From contig OY855906.1 in NCBI GenBank assembly GCA_963693305.1, forward strand, positions 24,119,289-24,183,288: a stretch of DNA of 64,000 nt, in the 5' to 3' direction. This document shows positions 61,401 to 64,000 of this stretch, piece after piece; within the stretch, counting starts at the first letter, position 1; every line of letters begins with the position of its first letter. The translations under genes were made by a program, and so were the position numbers. This stretch comes from Meandrina meandrites. Taxonomy: Eukaryota; Cnidaria; Anthozoa; Scleractinia; Meandrinidae. The notes beneath the pieces are model-generated. The model ran no database searches, had not been told where the DNA came from, and was given only the letters and a program-made list of their open reading frames with translations.

Positions 61401-63453
61401 ATTGCATCATTTCACGTGCACTGAATTGGTTTCTTTTATCGTATCGTCAGTTTCGTGTGCCGTGTGCAATTTTGCGCATGCCGTGGCGTGTGTTAAAATT
61501 GCGATGTTATCCGCTTTCAGAAAACTTATTCTCTCGTGAACACCAAGCTCATAAGTTAGAGCTGCATTCATGGAATACATATCTACGTCGGCCTTGAAAT
61601 AGGTGTATCGTGAACCTTTTCCTATGTTTTATCTGGACTAAAGTGACAAGTCTGCTGAAGAAGCAAACCGGCAAAAAAGCAATCGCGTCACGCAAGCAGA
61701 GCGCGCGCGCTCAGTTCGCGCACAATACTTTGATTGACAGCCATAAAAATTAGTTGGATGGTGTCACCGGTGGAAAAATCTACCGGTGATGCCATATTTC
61801 AGAATTGGCGCGCTGCAGGTGAGACAAGTCGCTTGTTCCGCGATCCGCCGCCATTTTGTTTTTTCAAGACCGCGCGCGCCCACTGTATCTGTATCTAGCG
61901 GTCTCATGCGCATCAAACAAGCGACTTGGAGCAAGCCTATGCTCAGTCGTGAAAAAATATTCATTAAAAAAAGTGTGCAGTTTCCTCAAGTCCTTTCTCA
62001 GATGTCTTCATATTCGATTTTTAACATTACTTTGATTCAAGGTTTTCATTTGCAATGGAAGTAATTAATCTAGTAGGGCGAGTTTCATTTCAAAAGCAGT
62101 ATAAAGTTGAAGGCCGTTCGCTCACACACAACATGCAAATTCAATGCATTCCGTGTGACTGTTGAGGAAAAATTATCTGGGATTAAATTGCAGTTTTTCG
62201 CAAGTGCTTTTACTGGTGTCTTAATCTTAAGTTTCTGGGATTTCTGTTATTCACGTTTTGCATTTGTAATGCAATAAATAAATTCAAATGACGTGACAAG
62301 TTTCGATTCAAGATCGAGCTTTCCCGAGTTCACTCACTTGCATCCACACCACATGCAATTCAATGCACTGTCTGTGTGAAGTTAAGTGATGTCTTGATTT
62401 TGAATTTTTGAGAGTAAGTTTTATTTACGTTTTGCATTTGTGATGGCAGTGATAAAGTCTAGGGTGGCGTCAACTTTCGATTCAAAACGCTTTCTCAAGT
62501 TAGTTGACTTCGTTCGCACGCACACAATATGCAAATTCAATGCGCTGTCTGTGCGAAGCTAAAACACCCTGTGAAGATCTTGCAGTTTAACGCAAGTGCT
62601 TTTACTGTTGCCTTGATTTTTAATTTTTGAGACTGCTTTCATATACGTTTTGCATTTGTGATGGCAGTGATAAAGTCTAGCGAGGCGACAACTTTCGATT
62701 CAAAAGCTTTCTTCGTTCCGATCGCTGAAAACAAAACAGTGATCTTTTGGCTCCGACAAAATCCTCGAACCCAGGTTGACTAACCAGTGAAAAACACCCG
62801 CGAGAGATTACCACACACTCACACAACACTCTCTCGTCTCTCAAGATGAGACACTCGTCTCTCGAGACGAGAGTCTCGTCTCGAGAGAAACGAGACGAGA
62901 GGTGGTAACTTACTTTTGAGCGGTACTGTACGTCAAAACGGACCGTCAAACGTTCTTTACAGAGGGTCAGCGGTATTATTTCATGTAAGGTGACATAAGG
63001 TGTCCTTTAAAAACGCTTTGCTTTTGGCGACCAAATTTTTCTAGTGGCGACCATTTTACAAAGGAAGGCGACTTCTAAAAAACTTGAGCTTGGAGCACTG
63101 ATTAGCATATTATATTAGTTTATATTTGACTCAGGTGATATGAAATCGATAATTTTTGTAAATACAATCAAATTTACAATTTTTCACAGCAGTACACCTT
63201 GTTTCACATTTCCCAGCAACTATACATGTATTATTAATTTTGTATCAGCCCATCATCAAATTCAGAGGGAAACCCATGCATGACGAATTTTATTTTGTAG
63301 CTATAAACATTTAACTACAACAAATTAATATTCGCTAGCTACCGTAAACCTACATCTGTTTTCTTATTTGGTTCTGTGTCTCTTCACTGTAAGCCCTTCT
63401 GTCTCCTTCGATGATACGATACTGACGTTGGAGTTTTGCAAGTTCTTGTTCAG
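49492..63453 (-). CDS. ODAD1: ODAD1 (CCDC114)/CCDC63-type outer dynein arm docking complex coiled-coil protein
   Basis: This family anchors outer dynein arms to axonemal doublets in motile cilia. Fourteen exons were joined with continuous phase: 63453-63354, 58799-58715, 56433-56388, 55798-55740, 55368-55319, 53613-53541, 53059-52878, 52674-52440, 52038-51874, 51642-51474, 51140-51043, 50751-50686, 50588-50397 and 49587-49492 (TAA). They encode about 537 residues. The first visible exon starts inside a codon, so the initiator exon lies upstream and was not found. Family landmarks include ELAKLQRQYRIIEGDRRAYS, RVIEKKIKQQRKNMGGVH, RVLENRLDK, ATGIEDIDLLVTKFIEVEDK and FLGLIEQRTNELL. A Ser/Asp tail (DDYDSDGSSGSDDE) and a basic Lys-rich end follow. 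Most of the protein is predicted coiled coil. In animals with one homologue the CCDC114/CCDC63 split cannot be decided. The introns are packed with transposon remnants. Confidence 0.93.
49730..49875. mobile_element. Palindromic MITE in ODAD1 last intron
   Basis: GTGCATTGTTGAGTTATATA pairs with TATATAACTCAACAATGCAC, and TTTTTAAGAACACGAGAGAA pairs on the inside. A partial copy is at about 54195-54328. Confidence 0.8.
49919..50040. mobile_element. Second palindrome in the same intron
   Basis: CATTATAACTCCATAAAGCAC (49951) pairs with GTGCTTTATGGAGCTATAATG (50011), and GCGCGCG words close the outer stem. Confidence 0.7.
53735..54131. mobile_element. Harbinger/PIF-like MITE, 397 bp
   Basis: The ends GGTTGCGTTCGATTGACC and (inverted) GGGTGCATTCGATTGACC are followed inward by TATTCCGGAATAAGAAT on both sides. 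TTA lies immediately outside each end (53732-53734 and 54132-54134), the three-base target duplication typical of PIF/Harbinger. No coding. Confidence 0.7.
54195..54328. mobile_element. Partial copy of the 49730-49875 MITE
   Basis: Shares AAATAAAAAACGC, GAGTGCATTGTTGAGTTATA and GCCGAGTGCTTCT with the left half of that element. The right arm is missing. Confidence 0.7.
54471..54917. mobile_element. hAT-like non-autonomous element with TTCAAGGAC repeats
   Basis: It begins CAGGGTTCGTAC and ends GTGCGAACCCTG, terminal inverted repeats of hAT style. Inside, TTCAAGGACTTTTCAAGGAC is repeated several times. Target duplication not established. Confidence 0.6.
55042..55197. mobile_element. 156-bp TTAA-flanked palindromic MITE
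   Basis: TTAAGGTGACTGGTA..GGTTTCCAGCA at the left and its inverse ending CCAGCCACCTTAA at the right. CCAGCTCTTACAC pairs internally. Outer sequences (GGGATTTTTTCTGAGG) are also inverted on the right at about 55230-55245, so it sits inside an older inverted pair. Confidence 0.8.
56451..56707. mobile_element. 257-bp palindromic MITE with 10-bp target duplication
   Basis: ACCAGAGAAT stands directly before (56441-56450) and after (56708-56717) the insert. The insert folds back. AACTTAAAAAC pairs with the inverse near 56700, and GCAAGCTTTCTGTTGCCT..AGGCAACAGAAAGCTTGC forms the centre. It lies in the ODAD1 intron, 17 nt from the acceptor edge of exon 56433-56388. Confidence 0.8.
56811..57627. mobile_element. 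817-bp pogo/Tigger-like non-autonomous element
   Basis: Terminal inverted repeats CAGTCGACTCCCGATAACTC (left) and its exact inverse (right) are flanked by TA on both sides. Subterminal AACTCGAACC units are repeated several times at the left. No transposase frame. Confidence 0.8.
57691..58211. mobile_element. 521-bp element with 20-bp terminal inverted repeats
   Basis: ATTGCAGAATACCCGGCCCA and its exact inverse bound the element. Internal CTCCCGCAGTC(C) words repeat, and a related CTGCGGGAGCAGT lies near the right end. Type unknown. Confidence 0.75.
58863..59150 (+). mobile_element. tRNA-derived SINE, second family
   Basis: The head resembles a tRNA gene with an A-box region GGCATAATGATTAGTGTG and a B box GGTTCAAGCCC (58914-58924). 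The body has TTCTTGGGTAAGACACTTAA, a segment resembling conserved central domains of several animal SINEs. It ends in ACCTACCTA. Confidence 0.7.
60151..62928. mobile_element. 2.78-kb Tc1/mariner-like non-autonomous element
   Basis: The ends AAGTACCGCTCAAAAGTAAG (left) and inverted CAGTACCGCTCAAAAGTAAG (right) are each flanked by TA. Subterminal CTCGTCTCG palindromes lie at both ends. Frames inside are short and show no DDE/D transposase. The element lies in the large ODAD1 intron. Confidence 0.7.
62040..62705 (+). repeat. Three diverged tandem copies of an approximately 200-bp unit
   Basis: Each copy contains CATGCAA-TTCAATGC, then (in most) GCAAGTGCTTTTACTG, ACGTTTTGCATTTGT and ACTTTCGATTCAA in order. 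They lie inside the right half of the mariner-like element. Confidence 0.7.
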
Positions 63454-63762
63454 CTGTAATCAGGATTGAATAAATACATATTAACACTTGTATTTAAATT
63501 AATATAAGATAAAGGTTGATAGGTTGAGTCTCCCAGTGTTTCACATTTCTTTTCGCTGTCATACTTATAATGGTGCAAATTTCAGGCATGATGCATCTGA
63601 TGATTAGCACTGACAATTCTCCACATTATTTATTACTAGGAGTAATCATAGATTATGCAGTGCGTTCGCCATGCTTGCCATTGAAGAACACGCCACCACA
63701 AGATTAGGATGCGTATTGCTACCGTTGAGCGCAAGAATTGTTTACAGCCTATCGTTATCCGC

Positions 63763-63785
63763 TTAAGGTGGCTTACTACAGTTTT
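63763..63785 (+). mobile_element. TTAA-GGTGGCTT transposon terminus, second copy
   Basis: TTAAGGTGGCTTACTACAGT matches 5037-5060 except for one missing base. The rest of the element lies to the right and may run past the window. Confidence 0.5.
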
Positions 63786-64000
63786 GAGGGGGTAAATGAG
63801 CCCAGCTTTTAAATCTTTTGTAAAATGTCCAGAAAGGTTTTAGCTTTCACTTATTTTTGTTTGTTGCATCCTAAAACCAATATATGCGAAATTTGAGCAA
63901 TATAGATGCTAATAAACAGCCAAAATGAATATCCAAGTGTTTAAGAGGAGACTGGGCACTAGTAGTTTCAATGGCGTTTTTCTCAAAATCTGCCCGTACG

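Larger units (their letters stand above)
59371..63100. mobile_element. Possible older inverted-repeat element interrupted by the 60151-62928 element
   Basis: CAGCGCTCCAAGCT at 59371 is matched by inverted CAGTGCTCCAAGCT ending at 63100, with TTTGGTCGCCA-type words on both sides. If real, a hAT-like element of about 950 bp was split by a later insertion. Confidence 0.4.

Overview
The window looks like nuclear DNA from a stony coral (Scleractinia). It is AT-rich, with multi-exon genes, GT-AG introns and dense fold-back transposons. It carries a complete galaxin gene, and galaxin is a coral skeletal organic matrix protein. Species cannot be told from the sequence alone. All gene models were assembled by eye from splice sites and reading-frame continuity.

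Layout. 1-3542 (minus): the 5' end of an ELYS/AHCTF1 nucleoporin gene, two exons visible. 7147-9412 (minus): galaxin, two exons, 356 residues. 9.4-32.9 kb: no convincing gene. This stretch holds a 53-bp minisatellite (15.6-16.9 kb), nested palindromic elements (22.1-22.8 kb), a 1.67-kb TTAA-flanked fold-back element (23.4-25.1 kb) and a roughly 4-kb inverted repeat (26.6-30.6 kb). 32990-34294 (plus): a secreted Asp/Glu-rich acidic protein, two exons, 172 residues. 34.6-43.5 kb: small palindromic elements, a hAT transposase remnant, a 305-bp tandem duplication and a 1.45-kb minisatellite with 29-bp units. 43567-44828 (minus): a secreted Ser-Gly-Glu repeat protein, two exons, 175 residues. 45-49.4 kb: no gene except a LINE 3' end. 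49492-63453 (minus): fourteen exons, including the stop codon, of an ODAD1 (CCDC114)/CCDC63-type outer dynein arm docking protein. Its first exon lies outside what I can identify, and its introns hold many DNA transposon remnants.

Biology. The flanking genes ELYS (nuclear pore assembly) and ODAD1 (motile cilia) are conserved housekeeping-type genes. Between them lie three secreted proteins of the kinds found in or predicted for coral skeletal matrix: galaxin, an Asp-rich protein and an (SGE)n acidic proprotein. All three place the signal peptide in its own exon, end that exon in phase 1 at G|GTAAGT, and encode the whole mature protein in one second exon. The (SGE)n protein is the most novel candidate. 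Each Ser in its repeat fits the S-x-E consensus of the secretory kinase Fam20C, and it has two Arg/Lys-rich processing-type sites in repeated cassettes. A role in calcification is inference from composition and neighbourhood and has not been shown here.
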